64,000 nucleotides of DNA from Arenibacter algicola (GTDB lineage Bacteria > Bacteroidota > Bacteroidia > Flavobacteriales > Flavobacteriaceae). The stretch spans positions 682,001-746,000 of the forward strand of contig NZ_JPOO01000001.1 of assembly GCF_000733925.1 (NCBI RefSeq), in the 5' to 3' direction. The notes beneath the pieces are model-generated. The model was not told the DNA's origin. It was given only the letters and a program-made list of their open reading frames with translations, and searched no databases. Position numbers and translations under genes: made by a program. Within the stretch, counting starts at the first letter, position 1. Every line of letters begins with the position of its first letter. Below, in pieces: positions 44,741-53,386 of the stretch.

Positions 44741-45468
44741 TGCAAAAAAATAATTATACATATGCTTGGGTTTCATTGGTAATCCTGGTTTTTGGAATCA
44801 TTTTTGTCCCAAAAATTGTTGATCGGGTACAAGGTGGTTCCGTTACACAAAATGATAGGTTGAACCTAAAAGAGGCCAACGATAAGCTGGCATATGTTGA
44901 AATGAACGGTGAAAGGCGTAAAGTGCCGCCATTTGCCTTTAGGGATCAAGACAGTCTGTTGATTACCAACGACGATTATAAGGGGAAGGTTTATCTGGTA
45001 GAATTCTTTTTTACTACCTGTCCTACAATTTGTCCCATAATGAACAAAAATTTGGTTCAGATTCAAAATGAATTTAAGGATTTTGAAAATTTTGGGGTGG
45101 CTTCATTCACTATAAACCCGGAATATGATACACCGGGGGTGTTGAAGGAATATGCCGAAGATTATGGTATAGCCAACATGGACTGGCATTTGCTAACGGG
45201 GAATTTAAATGATATTTATACCTTGGCCAATACCGGATTCAGTATTTTTGCCGCTGAAGTTCCGGATGCGGAAGGCGGGTTTGAACATTCAGGTCTTTTT
45301 GCATTGGTCGACAAAAATGGTTACATACGTTCCAGGGTAGATAAGTTTGGAAATCCAATTGTCTATTACAGGGGGACCATTACCGAGCAGGAAGGGGAAA
45401 ATGACCATGGGGAGGAAGAACAGATATCGATTCTAAAAGAGGATATTAAAAAATTATTGGTAGAATAA
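44740..45468 (+). CDS. SCO1/SenC family copper chaperone
   Basis: A 242-residue membrane-anchored thioredoxin-fold protein that delivers copper to the CuA site of oxidase subunit II. One membrane helix (about 7-26) is followed by the domain with Cys94 and Cys98 in TTCPTICPIM and the third ligand His183 in FEHSGLFALVD. All three copper ligands are present. It overlaps both neighbours by one base (TAATG junctions), so 44108-46001 is a tightly coupled unit. Confidence 0.94.
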   Translation: MQKNNYTYAWVSLVILVFGIIFVPKIVDRVQGGSVTQNDRLNLKEANDKLAYVEMNGERRKVPPFAFRDQDSLLITNDDYKGKVYLVEFFFTTCPTICPIMNKNLVQIQNEFKDFENFGVASFTINPEYDTPGVLKEYAEDYGIANMDWHLLTGNLNDIYTLANTGFSIFAAEVPDAEGGFEHSGLFALVDKNGYIRSRVDKFGNPIVYYRGTITEQEGENDHGEEEQISILKEDIKKLLVE

Positions 45469-46001
45469 TGGATACAATTGCTTTAAAAGAAAAAAAATTC
45501 AATAAGATCATAAACTTGGTGTCCATTGTTATACCCCTTGTAGTGGCGCTGCTCTTTGGGGTTAAATTACCCAATGTGGAACCTCTTGGTTTTTTACCTC
45601 CCATATATGCTGCTGTAAATGGTTTAACAGCTATTTTGTTGGTTGTTGCCGTTCTTGCCGTTAAGAACGGGAAGTTAGGGTTGCATCAAAAATTAATGAC
45701 CGCTTGTATTGTTCTTTCCTTGGCATTTCTAGTGATGTATGTGGCCTATCATATGACCTCTGATTCTACTTCATTTGGTGGGGAGGGAATTGTTAAGTAT
45801 GTCTATTTCTTTATTTTGGTAACCCATATCATTCTTTCTATATTGATTATACCTTTGGTACTGCGCACCTATGCAAAAGCTTACCTTAAAAATTATGAGG
45901 CACATAGGAAACTGGCAAAGATTACCTTTCCGTTATGGCTTTATGTTGCCGTTACCGGGGTGGTGGTCTATTTAATGATATCTCCCTATTATGTGCACTA
46001 A
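45468..46001 (+). CDS. DUF420 membrane protein
   Basis: A 177-residue protein with about five membrane helices. The DUF420 family is a small membrane family commonly found next to oxidase assembly genes. HQKLMTACIVLSLAF near 67-81 and YHMTSDSTSF near 95-104 carry conserved His residues, and KITFPLWLYVAVTGVVVYLM closes the protein. Function is not known; a role in heme or copper handling for the oxidase is suggested by its neighbours only. It starts inside the SCO stop (TAATG). Confidence 0.87.
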   Translation: MDTIALKEKKFNKIINLVSIVIPLVVALLFGVKLPNVEPLGFLPPIYAAVNGLTAILLVVAVLAVKNGKLGLHQKLMTACIVLSLAFLVMYVAYHMTSDSTSFGGEGIVKYVYFFILVTHIILSILIIPLVLRTYAKAYLKNYEAHRKLAKITFPLWLYVAVTGVVVYLMISPYYVH

Positions 46002-46038
46002 AAGATCAATATTATATCCACGACCTATTAATTTTAAA

Positions 46039-46251
46039 ATGCGGTATACCATATTGCTTTTAACTTTGGTTTTTTTGTTGGTTCCAGGATTGGCAGAGGC
46101 CCAATGCGCCATGTGTCGGGCTGTGTTGGAAAGTGAAGGGAGTGAAGCTGCCGCTAAGGGTATCAATAATGGTATTGTATATCTTATGGCCATTCCTTAT
46201 CTATTGGTGGCTGGTTTATTCTTCTTTATCTATAAAAAGATGAAAGCCTAA
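46039..46251 (+). CDS. Small exported membrane protein with a CxxC motif
   Basis: A 70-residue protein: a cleavable-looking signal peptide (about 1-21, ending AEA-Q), then CAMC at 23-26 immediately after the predicted cleavage site, a short helical stretch (LESEGSEAAAKGINNGI) and a C-terminal membrane helix (about 47-65) with a basic end (KKMKA). The frame is open further upstream to 45991, overlapping DUF420, but the ATG at 46039 gives a proper signal peptide. I do not recognise a named family. The placement at the end of the SCO-DUF420 unit and the CxxC facing the periplasm suggest a metal or thiol role in oxidase assembly (inference). Confidence 0.7.
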   Translation: MRYTILLLTLVFLLVPGLAEAQCAMCRAVLESEGSEAAAKGINNGIVYLMAIPYLLVAGLFFFIYKKMKA

Positions 46252-46280
46252 TAAGGGATTAATTTTAACATTTATTTAGA

Positions 46281-46294
46281 GTTACACCTGTAAC
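46281..46294. promoter_or_regulatory. Palindrome upstream of the efflux operon (candidate operator)
   Basis: GTTACA-CC-TGTAAC is a perfect 6-base inverted repeat with a 2-base centre, 45 bases before the first permease. A TTGTAAC half-like sequence also lies before the ATPase gene near 50099-50105. This could be a binding site for a dimeric repressor, but there is no regulator gene nearby. Confidence 0.3.
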
Positions 46295-46339
46295 AATTTC
46301 ATTTCACAAGGGTCTTATTCAATAAACGCTATTGGGCCT

Positions 46340-47587
46340 ATGTTTGATATTGAAAGATGGCAGGAAATTTTTGATGCCATACGGAAAAATAAACTCCGCA
46401 CTATTCTTACCGGTGTTTCCGTAGCCTCTGGCATATTTATTTTGGTAGTTTTATTGGCGTTTGGGCAAGGCATGCAGAATGGCATAGCCAAAGAATTTGA
46501 AGCCGATGCCAGTAATAGGATCGGGGTATGGACACAGGTTACTACCCAAGAATACATGGGCTTAAATCCAGGTAGGCCCATACAGTTGCGAAATAATAAT
46601 TACCAAGCCATCAATTCCAAATTTGCCGTAGACCTAGAGAACAGATCCCCGTTTTTTAGGGTAAGAAATGTAACTGTAGATTATAAAACTGAATCGGGTT
46701 CCTATTCCGTACAGGGCGTGTCTCCTTTATTTCAGAATATCGAAAATCAATTTATTTCCCAAGGCAGATATTTAAATTATGGCGATGAGGAAAACGTTGC
46801 CAAGGTAGTGGTGATCAGCAATAAAATTAAACGGGAACTGCTTAAAGGGGAAGAAAATCCCATTGGTGCATTTTTGAAACTTTCAGGGATTAATTTTCAG
46901 ATTATTGGGGTTTATGGGGATAAGGGTGGCGATAGGGAAGAGGATAGGCTTTTTATTCCGATAAGTACTGCCCAACGGGTTTTTAATGGAAGCGATAACC
47001 TAAATATGCTGTTCTATACATTAAAACCTTCCGCCAGTCTGGATGAGACTGTTGCAAAGTCCGTAAAATTGACCGAAGATATCAAAACCTATCTCAAGGA
47101 GGCGCACATGGTAGCGCCCAATGACCCCAGTGCCATTAATACGTTTAATACACTGGAGGCGGTAAAACGATTTCAAAATTTAACGGGAGGGATTAAATTT
47201 TTCTTCTGGTTCGTTGGTATATGTACTATTGTGGCTGGTGTTGTCGGTGTAAGTAATATTATGATGATTATTGTGAAGGAAAGAACCCGGGAGATAGGGG
47301 TAAGAAAGGCTTTGGGTGCAAGGCCAATGGCTATTGTGGGCATGATATTGCACGAGGCAATCTTTGTTACCAGTGTTGCCGGATTGGCCGGGTTAATATT
47401 TAGCATGGGATTGTTGGAATTTGTGGGTCCTAACCTACAGGTAGATTATGTCCTTAATCCTTCCATTAATTTCAAGGTGGCACTTAGCACAGTTGTTTTA
47501 TTGATAATAGCTGGGGCCTTGGCAGGTTTTTTTCCAGCTTGGCGGGCTGCTACCATTAGACCTATAGAAGCCTTGAGGGATGAATAG
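46340..47587 (+). CDS. MacB-like ABC transporter permease (type A, set 1)
   Basis: A 415-residue permease with the MacB/FtsX layout: membrane helix 1 (about 20-43), a large periplasmic MacB_PCD domain (about 50-270), then three helices with VSNIMMIIVKERTREIG and RKALGA in the coupling region and ATIRPIEALRDE at the end. It has no ATPase domain fused. It is closest in this window to the permease at 50862-52091 (shared WxEIFxxIxKNKLRT start). Its partner is the next permease. The set lacks its own ATPase gene. Confidence 0.9.
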   Translation: MFDIERWQEIFDAIRKNKLRTILTGVSVASGIFILVVLLAFGQGMQNGIAKEFEADASNRIGVWTQVTTQEYMGLNPGRPIQLRNNNYQAINSKFAVDLENRSPFFRVRNVTVDYKTESGSYSVQGVSPLFQNIENQFISQGRYLNYGDEENVAKVVVISNKIKRELLKGEENPIGAFLKLSGINFQIIGVYGDKGGDREEDRLFIPISTAQRVFNGSDNLNMLFYTLKPSASLDETVAKSVKLTEDIKTYLKEAHMVAPNDPSAINTFNTLEAVKRFQNLTGGIKFFFWFVGICTIVAGVVGVSNIMMIIVKERTREIGVRKALGARPMAIVGMILHEAIFVTSVAGLAGLIFSMGLLEFVGPNLQVDYVLNPSINFKVALSTVVLLIIAGALAGFFPAWRAATIRPIEALRDE

Positions 47588-47614
47588 GACCGTTGTTTAA
47601 AATAACCAAAAGAT

Positions 47615-48874
47615 ATGTTCAATAAGGACCGATGGAAAGAAATACTTGAAGTGCTGACCAGTAACTGGTTTAGGACCATTTTAACGGCATTTGGGGTTTT
47701 TTGGGGGATATTGATATTGATCGTTCTCTTGGCGGCAGGGAAGGGATTGGAGAACGGTATACGGTCCAATTTTGGTGATATTGCAACCAATACGATGTTT
47801 ATGTGGACCCAAGGAACCTCTATGGCCTACAAAGGCTTGCCAAAGGGAAGGCGTTTTACATTTAAATTGGAGGATGTAGCTGCCATAAAGCAAAAAGTGC
47901 CGGATCTAAGGTTTGTGTCCCCTAGAAATCAATTGGGAGGTTTTAATGGGACCAACAATGTGGTGAGGGGAATAAAAACGGGTGCATTTAATGTCTACGG
48001 GGATTATCCCGATATTATTAATCAGGATCCAATGGGCATCACATCAGGCCGATTTATAAACCAATTGGATATAGAAGGAAAAAGAAAGGTGGCGGTAATA
48101 GGTGAAGGGGTTCGTGCCAGCTTATATGATGTAGGGGAAGAGGCAATAGGTACCTATATTAAGATACAGGGAGTGAATTTCATGGTTGTTGGAACCTATA
48201 AAAAGAATTCCAACGACGGCAGCGCCGAGGAGATCCAAAAGGAAATTTTTATACCCTTTACTTCCTTTTCCCAAGCGTTTAACCAAGCTAATAACGTGGG
48301 CTGGATGGCCATTACTGCCGATGACAATTCTTCAATCACCCAATTAAAGGAGCAGATATTTACAGTAGTACGGGAAAATCAAAAAATTCATCCCCAAGAT
48401 TTGCGTGCTATTGGGCATTTTGATCTGTTTGAGGAGTTTAACAGAGTGCTGGGCTTGTTTAAGGCCATGAGATGGATAGCTTATTTTGTTGGTGTTCTGG
48501 TATTGTTGTCCGGAGTAATTGGGGTTAGCAATATTATGTTGATAGTGGTCAAGGAGCGGACCAAGGAAATTGGGATAAGACGGGCCTTGGGCGAAAACCC
48601 ATGGTCTATTAAACTTCAAATTATTATGGAATCTATTTTTTTGACCATCATGTCAGGGATGGCAGGAATCAGTTTTGGGGCCATGGTCATCTACCTCATT
48701 AATTATTTTCTGGCGAGCAATGGACCCATTGAAATGTTCCTAAATCCCAGTGTAAGTTTAGCGGTGGTAGTTGTGGCCTTGATCATTTTGGTAATATCGG
48801 GGTTGTTGGCCGGATTTATACCTGCACAGAGCGCTATAAAAATTAAGCCAATAGAGGCGTTGAGAATGGAGTAA
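47615..48874 (+). CDS. MacB-like ABC transporter permease (type B, set 1)
   Basis: A 419-residue permease with the same layout: helix 1 near 18-41, periplasmic domain, three C-terminal helices and the coupling segment VVKERTKEIGIRRALGENP. The N-terminal third closely resembles the permease at 52093-53355 (shared FGVFWGILI/IGVLWGILI, TSMxYKGxxxGR and VYGDYP). The two types therefore look like a heterodimer: type A with type B. It lies 27 bases after the type A gene. Confidence 0.9.
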   Translation: MFNKDRWKEILEVLTSNWFRTILTAFGVFWGILILIVLLAAGKGLENGIRSNFGDIATNTMFMWTQGTSMAYKGLPKGRRFTFKLEDVAAIKQKVPDLRFVSPRNQLGGFNGTNNVVRGIKTGAFNVYGDYPDIINQDPMGITSGRFINQLDIEGKRKVAVIGEGVRASLYDVGEEAIGTYIKIQGVNFMVVGTYKKNSNDGSAEEIQKEIFIPFTSFSQAFNQANNVGWMAITADDNSSITQLKEQIFTVVRENQKIHPQDLRAIGHFDLFEEFNRVLGLFKAMRWIAYFVGVLVLLSGVIGVSNIMLIVVKERTKEIGIRRALGENPWSIKLQIIMESIFLTIMSGMAGISFGAMVIYLINYFLASNGPIEMFLNPSVSLAVVVVALIILVISGLLAGFIPAQSAIKIKPIEALRME

Positions 48875-48956
48875 TCAAACCTTCATTATGAAACCGTAAA
48901 ATTTTGAACTAGGAATAACAATATAAGTAGAAATCAATCAATCAAAAATCAGAAAC

Positions 48957-50069
48957 ATGAAAAAGTCGATTACTGTTGTAATTTTAATATTTATCGTTTT
49001 TAGCTGTGGTGGGGCATTGTATTACCTATATAAAAAGAATGCCGAAGATCCGGTGGTCTATGCAACAGAAAAGCCTTCCACACAGACCATAATAAAGAAG
49101 ACTGTGGCTACGGGCAGTATACTTCCTTTGGAAGAGGTGTTGATTAAACCGAATATTTCAGGGGTTATAGAGGAAGTTTTTGTAGAAGGGGGAGACTATG
49201 TTAAATCGGGCGATCTTATTGCTAAGATAAAGGTAGTGCCCAACCTTTCTTCCTTGAACGAGGCCAAGAATACCATAGAAGAAGCCAAGATCTCCCTGGA
49301 TGACCAAAAGCGCAATTGGGAACGTCAAAATACCTTGTTCGATAAGGGAGTAATTTCCAAAGTAGATCTGGAAAAGGCAGAGGTTGCCTATGACCAGGCA
49401 AAACAAACTTATGCTGCTGCCAATAAACGCTTTGATATAGTTAAGACAGGAACTACCAAAGGGTACGGCAATGAGGCAAATACTTTGATACGGGCAACGG
49501 TTAGCGGAATGGTATTGGAAGTGCCGGTAGAAGTTGGAAATCAGGTCATAGAATCCAATAATTTTAATGAGGGCACTACAATTGCAGCCATTGCGGACGT
49601 AGACAAGATGATTTTTGAAGGCAAGGTAGACGAATCGGAAGTAGGTAAAATTAAGGAAAATCTACCACTGGAAATAACAGTGGGGGCCATTGAGAATGCG
49701 GTGTTCGACGCCGTTTTGGACTATATTGCGCCCAAGGGAAAAGTGGAAAATGGTGCCATTCAGTTCGAGATCAAAGGTACCTTAAAGAAGCGCGATTCCA
49801 TATTTATTAGGGCGGGTCTCAGTGCCAACGCTTCAATTATACTTGCAAAGGCAGATAGTGTTCTGGCGGTGAAGGAAGCCTTGATCCAATTTGATCCCGA
49901 TACCAAAAAACCTTTTGTGGAAATCGCTACTGGGAGCCAGAAATTTGAACGTAGGGAAATTCAATTAGGGGTGAGCGACGGAATCTATATCCAAATTTTA
50001 AATGGAATAAAACCCGATGATGAAATAAAAGTTTGGAACGAAATAAAACCAGCAGCCCTTGGTGTATAA
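48957..50069 (+). CDS. Periplasmic adaptor (MacA/HlyD type, set 1)
   Basis: A 370-residue membrane-fusion protein. A membrane anchor (about 4-23) is followed by a barrel-sandwich hybrid (VLIKPNISGVIEEVFVEGGD near 61-80), a coiled-coil hairpin (about 98-150, with LNEAKNTIEEAKISLDDQKR), the second half of the lipoyl domain and beta-barrel and membrane-proximal domains. It would link the permease pair to an outer-membrane TolC protein. It is similar to the second adaptor at 53387-54535. The first lipoyl half and VEGGDYVKSGDLIAKIKV are clear. Confidence 0.9.
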   Translation: MKKSITVVILIFIVFSCGGALYYLYKKNAEDPVVYATEKPSTQTIIKKTVATGSILPLEEVLIKPNISGVIEEVFVEGGDYVKSGDLIAKIKVVPNLSSLNEAKNTIEEAKISLDDQKRNWERQNTLFDKGVISKVDLEKAEVAYDQAKQTYAAANKRFDIVKTGTTKGYGNEANTLIRATVSGMVLEVPVEVGNQVIESNNFNEGTTIAAIADVDKMIFEGKVDESEVGKIKENLPLEITVGAIENAVFDAVLDYIAPKGKVENGAIQFEIKGTLKKRDSIFIRAGLSANASIILAKADSVLAVKEALIQFDPDTKKPFVEIATGSQKFERREIQLGVSDGIYIQILNGIKPDDEIKVWNEIKPAALGV

Positions 50070-50167
50070 TTTTTTAACATAGCTTTAACATAACCTGTTG
50101 TAACGACTTTATCGATTGTCGGTCTTATATTCATATTTTCAGGCAAGCTTACCTAATTCAAAAAATC

Positions 50168-50869
50168 ATGATAGAAATTAAAGATCTTCATAAATCCTAT
50201 AAAATGGGAAGCAATTCCCTTCATGTATTAAAAGGCATTAATTTTTCTGTGGAAGAAGGGGAGCTTGTGGCCATTATGGGGTCTTCGGGTTCTGGCAAGT
50301 CTACCCTGCTTAATATACTTGGTATGTTGGACGTACTGGATGAAGGGTCATATACCTTGGACGGGGTGCCCATTAAAGATCTAAATGAGACCAAGGCGGC
50401 ACAATACAGGAACAAGTTTTTGGGGTTTGTTTTCCAATCCTTTAATTTGATCAATTACAAAAGTGCAATGGAAAATGTGGCACTTCCTCTGTATTATCAG
50501 AAAGTGGGAAGGAAGGAAAGGCAGGAAAAGGCTTTAAAATACTTGGAACAAGTGGGCTTAAGGGAATGGGCGGACCATTTGCCAAGTGAATTGTCCGGAG
50601 GGCAAAAACAAAGGGTGGCCATAGCCAGGGCCATGGCAGCTGAGCCCAAAGTATTGTTGGCGGATGAACCTACCGGTGCCTTGGACAGTACCACTTCCTA
50701 CGAGGTCATGGATCTTATCCAAAAAATAAACGATGCCGGCAATACCATACTAATAGTTACTCATGAGCCGGACATTGCGGACATGTGCAAGAGAATTGTC
50801 CATTTAAAGGACGGGGTTATTGTTGAGGATAAAAAAATAACCCAGGTTAGAGCCTCCCAATATGTTTAG
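50168..50869 (+). CDS. ABC transporter ATP-binding protein (MacB/LolD type)
   Basis: A 233-residue ATPase. Walker A GSSGSGKSTLLN starts near residue 38, the Q-loop is in FVFQSFNLI, the signature LSGGQKQRVAIARAMA is near 143, Walker B is VLLADEPTGALD and the H-loop is in VTHEPDIA. The sequence belongs to the LolD/MacB/FtsE-like export group. It is the only ATPase in a cluster of four permeases and overlaps the next permease by eight bases. It must either serve both permease pairs or leave set 1 to an ATPase elsewhere. Confidence 0.95.
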   Translation: MIEIKDLHKSYKMGSNSLHVLKGINFSVEEGELVAIMGSSGSGKSTLLNILGMLDVLDEGSYTLDGVPIKDLNETKAAQYRNKFLGFVFQSFNLINYKSAMENVALPLYYQKVGRKERQEKALKYLEQVGLREWADHLPSELSGGQKQRVAIARAMAAEPKVLLADEPTGALDSTTSYEVMDLIQKINDAGNTILIVTHEPDIADMCKRIVHLKDGVIVEDKKITQVRASQYV

Positions 50870-52091
50870 TAGGGATAATTGGAAGGAAATATTTGAAACT
50901 ATTCACAAGAATAAACTACGGACCTTTCTCTCCGGGTTTACGGTGGCTTTGGGCATTTTAATTTTCGTTGTTCTGTTTGGAATGGGCAACGGACTGGTAA
51001 ACACCTTCAATGAGTTTTTTGGGGATGATGCTACCAACGTGCTTTATGTTTTTCCCGGAAGGACTACGATACCTTATAAAGGCTATAAATCCAATAGGAC
51101 CATTGAGTTCGATAACAGTGATTTGGTGGATATCAACAAAAATTTCGCAATGTTCGTGGAGTATTCTACCCCAAGGATTTCCAGAGGAGGTCTGGTCAAA
51201 TACAGGAATGAATCCAATAACTATACTACCAGAGCGGTTGGTCCGTCTCATCAATATGCCGAAAAGACCATTATGATGAAGGGTCGCTTTATAAACGAAG
51301 AGGATGTAAAAAACAAAACAAAATATGTGGTCATTGGGAGGTTGGTAGAGCAGGATCTTTTTGGAAATAACAGTGCCATAGGCGAATACATAGATGTGGC
51401 GGGGAGTGCTTTTATGGTTATCGGAGTTTTTCAGGATGACGGAGGCGATAATGAGGAAAGATTGATCTATATGCCCTATACAACAAGACAGCTCATTGAG
51501 AAAAACAACGATAAAATAGACCAAATAATAGTGGCTTTCAAACCAGAGATCGGTTACGCTGGGGCAATGGCGCTGGATAGAAGCCTGGATCGATTTTTTA
51601 GGGAAAAGAAATTCATAAGCCCGGATGACCAGAACGGAGTGTTTATCAGAAATGTGGCGGACCAATTGAAGCAAAATCAGCAGTTTGCCAGGGTTTTGCA
51701 AATTATAGTTGCCTTGGTGGCCTTTGGTACCATAATAGCGGGCATAATAGGGATCAGTAATATTATGGTATTTGTGGTCAAGGAACGTACAAAGGAGCTT
51801 GGGATTAGAAAGGCGCTCGGGGCCACACCTAAATCGGTTATCGGATCTATTCTATTGGAGTCGGTTTTTATTACTACCATTTCGGGATTTTTCGGAATGC
51901 TTTTGGGGATTTTTATTTTGAACTCCTTGGGTGAAAAGTTGAAGGACTACTTTATAACCAATCCCTATATAGATATAACAATGGCCATTAGTGCAACCCT
52001 GGTATTGATACTGTTTGGGGCCATTGCAGGATACATTCCGGCAAAAAGAGCAGCGGAAATAAAACCAATTGAAGCCTTAAGAGACGAATAA
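50862..52091 (+). CDS. MacB-like ABC transporter permease (type A, set 2)
   Basis: A 409-residue permease with helix 1 (about 20-43), a periplasmic MacB domain (about 50-270) and the three-helix FtsX part with GISNIMVFVVKERTKELGIRK-type coupling residues and AAEIKPIEALRDE at the end. It starts inside the ATPase gene, implying coupled translation and a direct partnership with it. It is most like the permease at 46340-47587. Confidence 0.9.
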   Translation: MFSRDNWKEIFETIHKNKLRTFLSGFTVALGILIFVVLFGMGNGLVNTFNEFFGDDATNVLYVFPGRTTIPYKGYKSNRTIEFDNSDLVDINKNFAMFVEYSTPRISRGGLVKYRNESNNYTTRAVGPSHQYAEKTIMMKGRFINEEDVKNKTKYVVIGRLVEQDLFGNNSAIGEYIDVAGSAFMVIGVFQDDGGDNEERLIYMPYTTRQLIEKNNDKIDQIIVAFKPEIGYAGAMALDRSLDRFFREKKFISPDDQNGVFIRNVADQLKQNQQFARVLQIIVALVAFGTIIAGIIGISNIMVFVVKERTKELGIRKALGATPKSVIGSILLESVFITTISGFFGMLLGIFILNSLGEKLKDYFITNPYIDITMAISATLVLILFGAIAGYIPAKRAAEIKPIEALRDE

Positions 52092-52092
52092 T

Positions 52093-53355
52093 ATGCGATT
52101 TTTATTTGATAGTAATACATGGCAGGAGATTTTTGGTTCTATTGGAAAGAATAGGACCAGGACCATTATTACGGTGATAGGTGTATTATGGGGAATTTTA
52201 ATTTATATCGTTTTGTCGGGAGCCGCTAAAGGCTTGGACAATGGGTTCGAGAAGCAATTTCAAAATGTGGCCATGAACAGTATGTTCACTTGGGCGCAAA
52301 GTACAAGTATGCCCTATAAAGGATTTAAAACCGGAAGACAGATACAACTTAAATTGAAGGATGTGAGTATTCTAAAAAATAGGATTCCTGAGATTCAATA
52401 TATTGCCCCAAGGAATGTGAAGGGCATTTTTGGAGGTAGCCCGGCCCAGATTATTAGAAGCGGTAAGTCTGGGAATTATGCGGTCTATGGCGATTATCCC
52501 ATTTCCACAAAAATTGCAACCAAGAAAATCTATGATGGGGGCAGATTTATAAATGATGAGGATATTGATGGTGCCAGAAAAGTATGTGTTATCGGGGAGC
52601 GCACGCAAAAGGATTTGTTTGAGAGTGATGAGAATCCCATAGGGGGATATATTAGGATCGATAATGTATTTTTCCAAGTAGTGGGAGTGCACAAGTTTAC
52701 GCCCGGAGGTGGATTTGAAAGCGATTCAGATATTTATATACCCTTTACTACTTTCAAAAAATTATATAATACAGGTGAAAATGTGGGTTGGTTCGCTATC
52801 GCAGCCTATGACGACGCAGATGTTATTAAGGTGGAGGAAAATGTGAAAGCGGTTCTTAAGACTATTCACAACGTAAACCCAAAGGATGAGCGTGCCATTG
52901 GTTCGTTCAATCTAGGAGAAATATTCAACAGAATTGTTGGCTTTGCAAAGGGTCTTACATTCATGTCCTTGGTGGTTGGGATTGCAACTATTTTGGCGGG
53001 AGTTATAGGGATTGGCAATATTTTATTGATTTCGGTAAAGGAGAGGACCAAAGAATTGGGAGTTAGGCGTGCCCTTGGTGCCACCCCAAAGGAAGTGCGT
53101 TCCCTTATTATCCTGGAGTCGGTGTTTCTAACCATGCTGGCCGGCGTTATGGGAATAGTTCTAGGGGCGGGAGTGCTAAGTCTGATCAATAAGTTAACCC
53201 AGGGTATGGATTTTCCTTACGCCAATCCAACTGTGCCCATACCTTATGTTTTGGGGGCCTTGGCCTTAATGGTAGTGCTTGGGACATTAATAGGCCTGAT
53301 ACCTGCGCAAAGAGCAGTAAGTATAAAACCAATAGATGCTTTAAGAGAAGAATAA
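52093..53355 (+). CDS. MacB-like ABC transporter permease (type B, set 2)
   Basis: A 420-residue permease that starts two bases after the type A gene. It has the usual single N-terminal helix, large periplasmic domain and three C-terminal helices with SVKERTKELGVRRALGATPK and AVSIKPIDALREE. It shares an N-terminal pattern with the permease at 47615-48874, including the short TSMPYKGFKTGR segment. The pair A+B likely forms the membrane part of the exporter. Confidence 0.9.
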   Translation: MRFLFDSNTWQEIFGSIGKNRTRTIITVIGVLWGILIYIVLSGAAKGLDNGFEKQFQNVAMNSMFTWAQSTSMPYKGFKTGRQIQLKLKDVSILKNRIPEIQYIAPRNVKGIFGGSPAQIIRSGKSGNYAVYGDYPISTKIATKKIYDGGRFINDEDIDGARKVCVIGERTQKDLFESDENPIGGYIRIDNVFFQVVGVHKFTPGGGFESDSDIYIPFTTFKKLYNTGENVGWFAIAAYDDADVIKVEENVKAVLKTIHNVNPKDERAIGSFNLGEIFNRIVGFAKGLTFMSLVVGIATILAGVIGIGNILLISVKERTKELGVRRALGATPKEVRSLIILESVFLTMLAGVMGIVLGAGVLSLINKLTQGMDFPYANPTVPIPYVLGALALMVVLGTLIGLIPAQRAVSIKPIDALREE

Positions 53356-53386
53356 AACAAACCAATAAAAATAAATATATAGTAAA

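Noticed and set aside
50958..51701. 247-codon minus-strand frame inside a permease gene
   Set aside because: The permease on the plus strand is a clear MacB family member; the antisense frame is a shadow.
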